A stretch of 64,000 bases of DNA from Beta vulgaris subsp. vulgaris (lineage: Eukaryota > Streptophyta > Magnoliopsida > Caryophyllales > Amaranthaceae), in assembly GCF_026745355.1 (NCBI RefSeq), contig NC_079209.1:33786236-33850235 (forward strand), written 5' to 3'. Below the pieces are notes generated by a model. It had not been told where the DNA came from. It saw only the letters and a list, made by a program, of their open reading frames with translations, and did not search any database. Both the position numbers and the translations under genes were made by a program. Numbering within the stretch: the stretch's first letter is position 1; the number at the start of each line of letters is the position of its first letter. Below, one piece after another: positions 11,264-21,070 of the stretch.

Positions 11264-12266
11264 ATGAAAGCTTTTTGTTCTGGGTTTACAATAACAGAGG
11301 GTGTGTGTGTGTCGATTGTTTATGGATCAGTAGTTACCATTACTGAGAAGAAATTGGGGGAATGGTTTGATGTTCCGAATGAGGGTTACAAGGACTACAT
11401 TAAGGGTAGGGATAAGTTAAACATAAATGGAGTCACCAATGCTAAAATTCTTGCCTACTTTAACGACAATTCTAATGCTTTATCTTTAGATCAAAAAGAA
11501 TTGTCTCCCTTTCATAAGCTACTGTTTCAGTTGGTTTGGCGTTTTATTCTACGTCGCTCCTCCAAAAGAACCCAGGCAAGCCTAATGGATCTTTCCATTA
11601 TGTATTGCCTTGCTGAAAACATAAAAATCAACCTTCCCTCTCTGATAATTTCCCATCTCTCTCACTACATTACCCATAACACCAAAGTGGGTTATGGTAA
11701 TCTTTTGTCTTTTGTCTTCAAACAATGCAAGGTTAAACTACCTTATAGTCCCTCCTTTTCCCTTGAGCCCGAAAACTATCTTACAAAAGAAACTCTGACT
11801 AGGCTGAGCTTGAGGTTGGTGAATGGCAAGATAGACTTTGAGAGAGAAGAAACTCCGGTTAAGGTTGAAGTAGGGAGTAAGAGAAAGTTGGATGAAGAAG
11901 GGGTTGCTAGTGGGTCTGTCAGAAAAAAGCCAAAGGTTGGCTGGATCCAAGTTCCAGAAGGAGCAGGATCAAGGTGACACAATCTTTATTCACCTAGATT
12001 ATGATCCTGTCCCTTCTGCAGTGGATTTTCCCTTACTTTCTACAACTGGGCTTAACAAGCTCCTCCGAGAAATTCAGGATTCCTTGACCCTCCTACACAC
12101 CAAGATCAATGCCATTGAAGCTATTGTCCATGTTCTGGACTCTCAGCAGCAGGATCAAATGCTTGCAATCAAGAATGCTGATACTGGGATCAGGAACAAG
12201 GTGGATGGTGTGCTTTCCAAGATAGATTATGTGGTCTCCTCTCTCTTCAAACGAACCAAATCCTAA
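11264..12266 (+). CDS. Extra 3' ORF of the Sirevirus-like element (frameshifted)
   Basis: An open frame at 11,264-11,977 (237 codons) is followed, overlapping in another frame, by 11,892-12,266. It lies between RNase H and the 3' LTR, where Sireviruses carry an env-like or unknown ORF. The first part resembles the family annotated as 'putative plant transposon protein': ITEKKLGEWFDVPNEG early, then SLMDLSIMYCLAENIKINL and a helical stretch. A basic, nuclear-signal-like patch, GSKRKLDEEG and VRKKPKVGW, ends it. The second part has amphipathic helices and could be the rest of the same protein after one indel. I see no signal peptide or clear membrane segment, so an envelope role is not supported. 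Confidence 0.6.
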
Positions 12267-12580
12267 CTTCTCTTACCTTTGGATATTTTGAACAATTTTT
12301 TTTGGGGCTGTAATTATTAAACAATCTTTTGGATTCCTCTTCTTATGTCCTTCTGAGACATATGAAGTACCTTTAATATTTTCTTTGCTTTCTTAATTTT
12401 CTTTTTCATTACTCTGCATATTGACTGATTTTTGCTGTCCCTACTATTACTCTCTGCCTGCATATTATGTTTGTGTGTTTGGATGGCTAATATTATGAGA
12501 TATCTGTTTGAGCAACTTGCTTGTTGCCTAGACTGTTGACTCTCTAGTGCTGCAGGTACAATATTTGGTTTTGATAATGA

Positions 12581-12593
12581 CAAAGGGGGAAGA
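12581..12593 (+). promoter_or_regulatory. Upstream polypurine tract (copia)
   Basis: CAAAGGGGGAAGA, preceded by TTTGATAATGA, lies 218 bases before the 3' LTR. It resembles the LTR-adjacent tract, which is preceded by CATAATC. Sireviruses are known for several conserved polypurine tracts between their last ORF and the LTR. Confidence 0.6.
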
Positions 12594-12796
12594 GATAGTG
12601 TGTGTACACAAAACAAATTTTTTAGCATAGTTCCTTGTATATTCTGCTCATCTCTGTTCCTACACATGTCTGATCCTGTTCCCAGTCTCAGTAGAGTTGT
12701 TTAACCTAGGTTAGATTGTGGATAGTTTGTGTAGTTTAGAGTTTTTTTAAAAAAAAATAAAAAACCTTAAAAAAATTTTAATTAATTGTCATAATC

Positions 12797-12810
12797 AAAA
12801 AGGGGAATAT
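12797..12810 (+). promoter_or_regulatory. LTR-adjacent polypurine tract (copia)
   Basis: AAAAAGGGGAATAT abuts the right LTR start at 12,811. It is the expected RNase H-resistant primer for plus-strand DNA synthesis. Confidence 0.85.
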
Positions 12811-13966
12811 TGTTATTTCACTATTTTTATAATGACATATAATTAAAGTTTACATATTTTTAGTTAATTTATTCGGTTTTTAGTTTTCTTGTTAGAAGTA
12901 ATTTGTTTATGTCTTAAATTTATTTCTCCAGTTTATTTTGTTACGTTTTAATTAGTGTAATTATCTTTAGGTTTCACAAATAAAATAATAAATACTTTAT
13001 GAAGATTTGATTAAGTGTTTAATCAAGTTTAAAGTTATTTTTAATTTATTTGTGTTATCCGATTAATATTATGGAAGTAACAAATGAAATTTATTAAGAT
13101 TCCATAATATTGTTTTTAGTTAAGTGTTTGTGCAGCATCTATGGTTACCTAAAATCTAGGAGCCGAAAAACACTAACCGAAGGAAACGCTAACAAGGTGA
13201 ACGTTGAGGTAGTTCCTATAGTTTAGGAACCGCAACAACCTTGCTATTTGTGAGGCGTGTGAACATGGAGAAGTGGCTGAGATCGTGGCAAGATCGTGGA
13301 AGCCAAACTGAACAAACTATCAACGGTAAAACTACAACGGAAAGATCATGGAGAAGTAGCTGAAGCTACGTGTGATCATGGAGAAGTTTTTGAAGAAAAT
13401 CGTGGAGAAGTGCTTAGAAATTAGGTCTCTACAAATAGGCATTTGTAACGGATCTTTTAGTAATACTTTCAGAATTTTATGTAATATTCTTAGAGAAAGT
13501 ACATTCGGTTTTCTTCTTCTTAGAAATTGATGTATTATAATTGGGTTGATGAATCTAAGTCTGTAATCAATTTGAGAGAAAAAGAGAAAGAGAAGAGAGA
13601 AAGAGAAAAGGCTTTGAGTGAAGTCAAGGGAGAAGTCAACTGTTCAGGGGAACAGGCTGACGGGAACCAGTTCCTAGAGGAACAGAGTTGGTCCGAGTTT
13701 AGGTTGTACAAAAGAGAGTCTTTTGGCCTAAAAATTATTAAAGAGAATTGAGTCAAAATCCCTCGTGGTCAAGGTATTTCTTCCTATTGGGCCTAGGAAG
13801 TTTTCCTTGTAAAAATTTCGTGTTCCTACTTCTTTCTAAGTTCATGCAATTATATCTTTCTTACTTATTCATTCTTCTATTTCCGTAAAAAGTTTGAAAA
13901 TCTCTCCAACTACAATTCACCCCCCCCCCCTCTTGTAGTTCCTTAAGTGTTCGTCCAAGACTAACA
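12811..13966 (+). repeat. 3' LTR of Sirevirus-like copia element
   Basis: About 1,156 bp, TGTTATTTCACTA to ACTAACA, near-identical to 4,544-5,692 and followed by the duplication GGTAT (13,967-13,971). It retains the canonical CA end that the left copy lost. The palindrome AACTACAA (13,908-13,915) and TTGTAGTT (13,933-13,940) brackets a run of ten or more C. Confidence 0.95.
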
Positions 13967-13971
13967 GGTAT
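13967..13971. repeat. Target-site duplication GGTAT, right
   Basis: Identical to 4,539-4,543. Sequence immediately after resumes the Tat RNase H reading. Confidence 0.95.
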
Positions 13972-15001
13972 TAAATGAGTTTGAAGCTAATGAGGACAAG
14001 ATGAGAATGTACTTGACCAAAACCCAAGAGTTCATCAAGAAGCTAGCTTAATTCAACATCACCCACATACCTAGGTCGAAAAGTCAACAAGCCGATGTGC
14101 TGACTTTGATGGCCAGCTTCGCCGAAGGGTTAGCCCCTCGGACCTCATGTGGGAAGTTTTGCATCGGTCCAGTATTACCGCCAAAGAGAAGCTGGTGTTG
14201 AATCAATCATCCACATGGATAAATGAAGTGGTAGAGTATCTGAGAGTTGGGGTGTTACCCGAAGATATCAAAGAGGCCGAGCGGGTCAAGCACAAGTCAG
14301 GATGATTCTTATGGCATGAAGACCAGCTCTTCAAAGAATTCTTCACCCATCCTCTACTTAGGTGTGTATGTAACCCCTGAGGAGGGAGACTACATACTAA
14401 GGGAAATCAATCAAGGAGCATGTGGGAGTCATCAAGGGGGAAGAAATATAGCAGGATAAGCCCTCAAAGCCGGTTACTACTAGCCAACTTTAAAAGGGGA
14501 TATTCATTCGGACATTCCAGAGCACCTACCACCCTGCTAACTACAATCCAAGCCATTCTACCATTCGACAAATGGGAAATGGACCTCCTCGAACCGTTTC
14601 CCCAGCCTTAGGTCTACGGAAGTTCCTGATAGTTGCAATTGATTACTTCATCAAGTGGACGGAGGCCGAGCCACTCTTTTCAGTAACTGACAAGCAAGTT
14701 CAGGCGTTCATATGGAGAAACATCATTACCAGTTACCAAGAGCATTGGTATGCGACAATGGACGACAGTTCAACATCGGTCCCACTCGGGAATATTGTGA
14801 CCGATTCGAAGTACAAACCAAGTTCTCCGCAATATCAAGGCTCCAAACCAATAGACAAGCCGAGTCAGCTAACAAGATTGTCCTCAAAGGGATCAAGAAA
14901 TACTTGGAGTATGCTAAAGGGGTGTGGGTCGATGACCTACCAAGAGTCCTTTGTCTACTCAGACAACTACAAAAGAAGCAACAAGCCATTCTCCATTCAA
15001 C
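13972..15001 (+). pseudogene. Tat-type gypsy pol, 3' part (RNase H end, integrase)
   Basis: Continuation of the pol cut at 4,538. The second RNase H ends with FEANEDKMRMYLTK and HIPRSKSQQADVLT. The integrase zinc region is partly deleted (YILREINQGACGSHQGGR at about 14,394-14,449). The catalytic core shows FLIVAIDYFIKWTEAEP (about 14,620-14,670), ALVCDNGRQFN (about 14,740-14,772) and QAESANKIVLKGIKKYL (about 14,853-14,905), giving the D, D and E positions, followed by GVWVDDLPRVL. Frames shift several times. The reading breaks at HST (about 14,993-15,001) and resumes at 16,627. Confidence 0.87.
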
Positions 15002-16626
15002 CTAGTTGTAGACACATAATCGTGTCTCCCCCATTTAGTACCTTGTGATGACTAATACCCCGCTCTAATTGTTCCGGATCGAGGAAAGAATAAAGACGAG
15101 TCTAAAATAAAAAGTTTTAAGCCCAAAATAATTTTCTAACTCGTTTTATTAACCCATTTTTTATTATCTTTTTAGTAACTAGTTTTTGTAAGCCCACTTT
15201 TTAAAACATTTTAAAATAACTTTTAAAATAGCTCATCTTGAAAAACCTTTTAAAAATAGTTTCTAAGAAACCCCAATTTCCAAAATCATCTTTATATGAA
15301 TGTTTTTTGAAAAAATATTTCTATCTAAGTATTTTCTAAGAATCTTTTAGAAATCTAATATCATTCAAAAACACATTACAAGTCAACTACCTAAACATAA
15401 AACTACCCTAAATATACCCACCTCCATATAATCATACAACGACACAACAACTCACAACTCCTAAAACTAATTTACACGGCAAGCTCTCTCACAATGTTCA
15501 CCCACAGCTCACTAACACTCCACACCAATTTGCCTATCATACAACAAACTTCACGCCCAAAACAAACTCTACCACCCACATTTATCATCACCTACACTTG
15601 CACCTTACCTACACCTACAATCTATGCACTCGACGCTCAACCCCATAATTCACTGATCACCATCATCTCACATAAATTCATCCTCATACATCCATGCATC
15701 TACATCTCCTCACCAGATCACACCATACTCAAAGCTATGATATTTCCTATATATCACCTACATTACATACATTTATATGATCTTCACGCCTAATGCAAAG
15801 GCGAGAATATAAATGCTACACACTAATATAACGCAAGACACAATTATTCTAAGACTCGTACAACTTTCGATCCAAGATAAATTTGTACAAATCAACGATT
15901 CCAGAAGGTGGTATAATTTCTAAGGGTTAACTGAATTAACCACCTTTATTTTATTTATTTCTTTATTTTTATTATTTTCTTCAAGTTACTAACATTCTAT
16001 TCGTTTGTAGATTATTAAGGTATTATTCCTGCGACTGTAAGTATTGTATATTATACTAAATCCTTGCAATAATTTCTTTTCTTATTTTTGTTTCTTTTCA
16101 TGAACATATTATTATTATTGCATGATTGCAATATTGATCACATTGTATTTATTGCTAATCAAGACGTAAAGAATTGTTCTAACTAAATCAGATAATTTGG
16201 ACAACCTATTAGATACCTTATAATATTACTGCTTAACAACTTACCGCTAGAAATTAGTCTTTTATGTGTTTTTTGAACCAAATTGGACTAATAATTTTAG
16301 GATGTATAAAAATATTATCCTTTTGCATAAAAAATTGATATGAATCGATATATATTAAAGGCAAGCAATGGACAATATGGTTTCTGATTGTGTGTTACCC
16401 TCACCCCCGAACTCAGTCTATGGTTCATTGATCATTTATGGAGTCCATACAGAAAAAATTTACATTGGATAAATCCCTAAGATGTCCCTATAGTTTCAAT
16501 ATTCATTTAGGTTTACGAGTCTTCCTTTAACAACTTGTTGGCAACGTCAAAATATTTTCAATACAAAACCTTTATAATGAGGTAGTTAAATACACACTCA
16601 TACCACGGTAGGAGAAAATAAAATCA
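15002..16626 (+). mobile_element. LTR-like insertion inside Tat integrase
   Basis: About 1.6 kb of non-coding sequence separates two adjacent pieces of the integrase (HST on the left, PTLVYGSE on the right). It starts near TGTAGACACATAATCGTGTC (from 15,007), a typical beginning of Tat-lineage LTRs, and ends about AAAATCA at 16,626, so it looks like a solo LTR. The interior is AT-rich apart from a C/A-rich stretch at 15,400-15,800, whose 99-codon ORF is not credible. I could not find a clean 5-bp duplication, so ends are good to within about 10 bases. Confidence 0.55.
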
Positions 16627-17043
16627 CGCCTACACTGGTATATGGAAGCGAGGTGCTCCTCCCAGTGGAGGTTTAGAATCCCCTCACATCAAATGACATT
16701 CTATGACTTTGAACAAAACAAAGAGGAGAAACTCGTGTACTTGGATTTGTTGCTAGAGATAAGGGGAAACACACTGCTAAAGTCCGTTTGGTACAACAAC
16801 GTATCACTCGATAGTTCAACCGTCAAGTCAAGGCCAGACCAATCCGACTCGGCGACTGGGTGGTTCGAAAAGTTGAAGCTACATGCCTTTCACACCTCAA
16901 AGGGAAGTTAGGACCTAGCTGGGTGGGGTCCTTACAAAGTCATAGAAATAGTTAAACCTAGCACATTTCAACCTGGAATCCCCGAAAGGTGTACCCGTGG
17001 CCTGACCCTGGAACGTGGATAACTTGAAAAGGTTCTATGTATA
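16627..17043 (+). pseudogene. Tat-type gypsy integrase C-terminus
   Basis: PTLVYGSEVLLPVEV at 16,629-16,673 joins directly to the HST at 15,001. It is followed, in changing frames, by AKVRLVQQRITR, RLGDWVVRKVEA, KLGPSWVG and a WNADNLKRFY-like end near 17,035. These match the post-core region of Tat integrases. There is no chromodomain, consistent with Tat. Confidence 0.8.
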
Positions 17044-17383
17044 GTGTTCGTTACTTGCAATAGGGGCATTACGTGTAATACTTGTGAAATGATTTGTAGC
17101 TCAGCAAATTTTGTAACCAGTCAGACTACTAGACTTAACCAGTCGTTAAGGTAGTTTCACATAATTTTTAATTAATGAAATTTAACCAGTCAAAAAAATT
17201 CCTCGCAATTCGGCAAATGAATAAACCAATCAAATAATAAAGACTTACCAGACAGAAAAAATACCTAACTAGTTGAATAATAAAGACTTAACCAGTCGGA
17301 TAATACAGACTCAACCAGTCGGATAAATAGAAGATATAGTCGATGATCGTTAACTTAACCAATTAATGAAGGAGCAAAAAAAG
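17044..17383 (+). repeat. Short degenerate tandem repeats after Tat integrase
   Basis: The non-coding 3' region contains repeated phrases of the form GACTTAACCAGTCGGATAAT (for example at about 17,285-17,325, with looser copies from 17,110). The period is about 20-22 bases. Tandem repeats between integrase and the 3' LTR are common in Tat elements. Confidence 0.55.
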
Positions 17384-17961
17384 TCAAACGAGCAATATTG
17401 AAATTAACGAACACGAAGGGAGACGAAGAAATATCAAACTTTCATTACTTGGGCAAACCAAAAGTGTGCAACGCAAGCTGAGCCACAACAAGAGTTGGTA
17501 AAGAAAATTAGGCAAGAAAGCTACAGAAGATATGAGAAACAAGGATAGGGGGGATATCGAAGACACTATTGACATTTTTGACACCCTGCCGTCGTCATTG
17601 GTAGCCTCATCATCATCATAATCATCATCATCATCATCCTCGGCCTTGGCCTTGGTAGCTTCGTCCAAGTCCATCTTACGATGGAGGTCACCGACCTCTG
17701 CATCATAGACTTCATGGTACTTGGACAAAACCTCATTCTGGCCGAGAGTTGGATGGGATTCAGCCAACAACCCCTTCAGCCACTCTAGGGCCACATCCTC
17801 CCCTATCTTGCGGGCTTTATGGCCCACCTCATTGTTGTACTCGGTACAAGGTTCAGTTTGTTGACATTTAGCAAACCATTGTTGTCCTAACTAAATTACT
17901 TTTTCCTCTCCCAGAGCCGCTTTATCCTCAGCCTCTTTCAGCTTGGCCCGAGCATCGTCCA
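17384..17961 (-). CDS. Antisense ORF of the Tat element, N-terminus lost
   Basis: On the minus strand, opposite to pol, an open frame runs 17,827-17,384, and a matching upstream reading extends to 17,961 with one stop: MDDARAKLKEAEDKAALGEEK, then GHKARKIGEDVALEWLKGLL, NEVLSKYHEVYDAEV, and an acidic run of Asp/Glu with a DDDDDDYDDD core. The composition is coiled-coil plus acidic tail; after VSKM the residues look like read-through. Tat elements such as Retand and Grande carry extra ORFs, some antisense, exactly here between integrase and the 3' LTR. Its function is unknown; a coding product is inferred only from the open frame and helical pattern. It is cut at 17,962 by an LTR. Confidence 0.6.
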
Positions 17962-18519
17962 TGTAGTCCCACACAATTTTATGAATTTTATAAATATATT
18001 TAAAGTATATCAATATATGTTTTAGTATTTACATAAATAATTTCTTAATTTATATTACTATGTTATAGTTTATGAAAATTGAGTATTCTAATATTTATAA
18101 CTATATTAAAGGGAGTGTAAAAGGGTTTTGAAGATGTTATATGTTGCTGGAAATTTCATAAACATATTTATGTTGGATTTTTGAATATCAAAGTATGGAT
18201 TTTTAAGGGTTTTGACGACTAGTATGGTAATACTATACTAGGGGGCACCAAAAGTTGAAGTTTAAATGTTTAAGAAGGTTTTAAAACACTTTTTAAGAGA
18301 ATTTAAAATATTTTAAAGTTGCTGTAATTTTTATTAGAGTATTAATACTTGGATATTTTGGTATTTGGTAGGCAGAGATTATACCTTGAGTGATTTTCAT
18401 TGTTGTGAAAGTTACCTCTCGTTTTGTCTAAACAAGGTTCGTACATACCTACGTGTTATTAGACTAGTATCATGTCCTAAGACTAGGATTGTTATAGTAT
18501 TATGTATAGGAAACTTTTT
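17962..18519 (+). mobile_element. Chromovirus LTR fragment (left copy)
   Basis: It begins TGTAGTCCCACACAATTTTA and then matches the LTR start at 58,594 (ATGAATTTTATAAATATATT). From 18,055 on it matches 31,190-31,620 closely for more than 400 bases, for example GAATATCAAAGTATGG and ACTATACTAGGGGGCAC. Compared with the 58,594 copy it lacks about 0.75 kb after the first 90 bases. It is interrupted by the CACTA element at 18,520. The five bases before it are GTCCA. Confidence 0.7.
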
Positions 18520-18535
18520 CACTAGTGGAAAAATG

Positions 18536-18895
18536 AAGAAGGGTTGCGCTGAAAATGGTCTGTAGGGCTGCGCTTTTTGACAGAAGCCCTTTCAATAGCA
18601 GCCCTTCACTTTTTAAGTAGGGCTGCGCTTTACAAGCGCAGCCCTTCAAGCTTGAAGGACTGCACTTTTTTCAACAAGCGCAACCCTTCTAAGCTTGAAG
18701 GGCTGCAGCCTTCACGAGCCCTCCTACTATGAAGGGTTGCGCAAGTTGAAAAAGCGCAACCCTTCTAAGCAAGAAGGACTGCGCTTTTTTTAACTAGCGC
18801 AGCCCTTCTGCTTAGAAGGGTTGCGCTAGTTCAAAAAGCGCAACCCTTCTAAGAAGAAGGACTGCACTTTTTGAAAACTAGCGCAACCCTTCTTT
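18536..18895. repeat. Subterminal inverted repeats of CACTA-1
   Basis: About a dozen copies of AAGGGYTGCGC and its complement GCGCARCCCTTC occur in both orientations over 360 bases, often paired head-to-head with short spacers so that hairpins can form, for example around 18,615-18,650 and 18,800-18,850. Such arrays are binding sites for the TNPA-type accessory protein in En/Spm elements. Confidence 0.85.
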
Positions 18896-18924
18896 TAATT
18901 TTTTTTTTTTTGAAAATTAATACA

Positions 18925-19185
18925 GCCTTGCAGCCCTTCCTACCCACAGCCTCTGCCCACCCCCTGCCTCTGCCCACACCCCTACCCACCCTCACGCCCA
19001 CCGAGAGCTTGCTGCCCACCCCCGTGCCCACCCTCATCCCATCCCCGCCCACCCCCTGCCCACCCCTGCACAACCCCCAGCCCACCCCTGCACACCCCTC
19101 TGCCACACCCCTACCACCAATCCTGCACCCCCATCCCAGCCCACCAGAGCCCCACACCCCACCCCACCCCCACCCAAAACCTCCC
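18925..19185. repeat. C-rich low-complexity block (CCCACCCCTGC type)
   Basis: About 260 bases almost without G on the plus strand, built from CCCACC, CCCTGCC and CACACCCC units. It produces proline-rich and glycine-rich ORFs on the two strands; neither is credible. A larger version of the same kind lies at 57,845-58,590, again next to the tandem repeat family found here. Confidence 0.85.
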
Positions 19186-19489
19186 TTGAAAAAAAAAATG
19201 CAAATGCAAAATATATGACAAGTGGAGAAAGGTAATAATTAACTTCAAATATATTTAATAATGTAAAAAGTGTACATAGAATTGATAGAAACTATACATT
19301 CGAGCTAAAATGATCATATGCAATCATCGGTAATGTGGGACGCCAATTATCCCGAACTTCATCTATTTCTTCTTTAGTGAAGTTCCTCAAACTTGGTGTG
19401 GAATTCTCATAAACCTTGCAAAACAACCAAGGAATAAACACATATATAAGAATTCAATCATTTTACCGTAGTTAGTAGTTCTAAAAATG

Positions 19490-20115
19490 ACATATACCTT
19501 CCCGAAATTCAATCAAAAACAAATGCAAGCCTAAAAGTCTACACACTAGTTATAATATATCTCATATAATCATGTTAAAGAAAATTTGGGGTTAAATGAC
19601 TTGATAAGTACATTTTGGGAGCGAAAAGCGCAAAATAGGCCGGAAATGGCATTTTCGTTCCCGAAATGCAACCAACAACAATTAAAGCCTAAGAATCTAC
19701 ATACTAGTTATATTATGCCTCATATAATCATGTTCAAAGAAAATTTGGGGTTAAATCACTTGATAAGTACATTTTGGGAGCGAAAAGGCCAAAATAGGCC
19801 GGAAATGGCCTTTTCGTTCCCGAAATGCAACCAACAACATATGCAAGCTTAAGAATCGACATACTAATTATATTATGCCTCATATAATGATGTTCAAAGA
19901 GAATTTGGGGTTAAATGACTTGATAAGTACATTTTGGGAGCGAAAAGGCCAAAATAGGCCGGAAATGGCCTTTTCGTTCCCGAAATGCAACCACAAAAAT
20001 TAAAGCCTAAGAATCTACATACTAGTTATATTATGCCTCATATAATCATGTTCAAAGAAATTTGGGGTTAAATCACTTATAATACATTTTGGAGCGAAAA
20101 GGCCAAAATAGCAGA
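19490..20115. repeat. Tandem array, about 150-168 bp unit
   Basis: Four units can be followed by the landmark CATATAAT[CG]ATGTT at 19,563, 19,731, 19,881 and 20,039. Each unit also holds TTTGGGGTTAAAT, GGAGCGAAAAGGCCAAAATA and GGCCGGAAATGGC; the last unit is truncated. The 88-codon ORF over it only reflects the periodicity. The same unit appears in reverse orientation at 57,464-57,845. Confidence 0.9.
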
Positions 20116-20177
20116 AACTAACATACTAATAATTAATTAATAGTTACATACATTTTGAAGATCATCAACATGTTGCA

Positions 20178-21070
20178 AGGTTGACGATATCGAGCATGAA
20201 CCTCATGACGTAATACCCACACGCAAGTCCACCTTCTTGTAGCGGACACTAAATTCACCAAAGGATGCAATAAATGACATTGATGTTAGATGTGTATTAT
20301 GTGTTTCTATATAAGGAAAAAAAATTAGTCATGTTACCTCGACTGAATGCCAAACAGGAGATTTTGGTGTCGAAGTCCTATTGCATTAACCTCCTTCATC
20401 ACACTACATCAATACACATTATTATAAGATTAGATGTACATTTAATATTAATAAGTGCGATATATTGAGTTTCGATTAGGCTACCTATTTAACAATGATT
20501 TGACTAGTAAGGCCGCATTGTTTCTTTACGCAAAGAATCAAAGTGGTAGGCTTCGTTACGTGACAAACATATTGCAATCAGTGTCCAATGATTCCTACAA
20601 CAATAAAATATAGTTATTATTAATCGTAGAACAACTAATAGGTCAATTTAATTAAAGTAAAGTGAGTTTAAGAAGCATACGATTCAATGTAAGGAAGAAG
20701 AAGATCTTATTCCAAGAAGAGAACATTTCAAAAAACTTGAGATAGTCTTTCACCTCCTTTTTGTTTTTAAGCAACTGTTATCTCGTACTATGCTTGGACA
20801 TAACCAACCAAACATTGGCTCACTAGATGCACGCAATTCATTGTATAATAGCCTGAGAATCATATTGATTAAAAGAAAACTTACTATTATGGAAGTTAGT
20901 TGGATTGAAAACTACTTAATTAAGGCATATATATGTATATATAATATGCATATTTAATTTATATACTAAAGTATTACCTCATGAATGTTTGTATCATCGA
21001 AACATTCAACTCTTCCCCACGTAAGAATTTCCTATATCAACCTTAGAAATGAAGGTCGATGTATCCTCAA
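20178..21070 (-). pseudogene. Ulp1-like (peptidase C48) protease domain in CACTA-1
   Basis: Reading leftwards, the domain starts with ISKVDIG and EELNVSMIQTFM (21,055-20,985), then LRASSEPMFGWLCPSIVRDN (about 20,840-20,780) and LPYIES near 20,690. An intron follows (GTATGC...TTGTTGTAG, about 20,682-20,597), then NHWTLIAICLSRNEAYHFDSL (about 20,595-20,535), giving the catalytic His and Asp. PKSPVWHSVE (about 20,370-20,337) ends at a GT donor. The next exon opens CPLQEGGLACGYYVMRFML (about 20,248-20,190), with the catalytic Gln and Cys. The order His-Asp-Gln-Cys is that of Ulp1 SUMO-type cysteine proteases, which many plant CACTA elements carry. Several frames are used; the N-terminus lies in the transposase ORF ending at 21,006. 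I infer a degraded but recognisable domain. Confidence 0.8.

Larger units (their letters stand above)
4544..13966 (+). mobile_element. Complete Sirevirus-like Ty1/copia retrotransposon
   Basis: About 9.4 kb flanked by the perfect duplication GGTAT. Order: LTR, Met-initiator-type primer site, gag with a CCHC knuckle, coiled-coil linker, second knuckle, protease, integrase, RT, RNase H, an extra ORF, two polypurine tracts, LTR. Integrase lying before RT defines copia. The long gag, extra 3' ORF, repeated polypurine tracts and C-run near the LTR end point to the Sirevirus (SIRE/Maximus) lineage. In the first 73 bases the two LTRs differ at four positions, so the insertion is not recent. Internal genes are full of frameshifts and stops. 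Confidence 0.93.

Noticed and set aside
15494..15793. 99-codon ORF rich in Thr, His and Ile
   Set aside because: C/A-rich interior of an LTR-like insertion; no family resemblance.
18849..19218. Overlapping 102- and 115-codon ORFs on opposite strands
   Set aside because: Both derive from the C-rich block; glycine-rich one way, proline/threonine-rich the other.
19586..19852. 88-codon ORF
   Set aside because: Lies in the tandem array of CACTA-1 and repeats with it.
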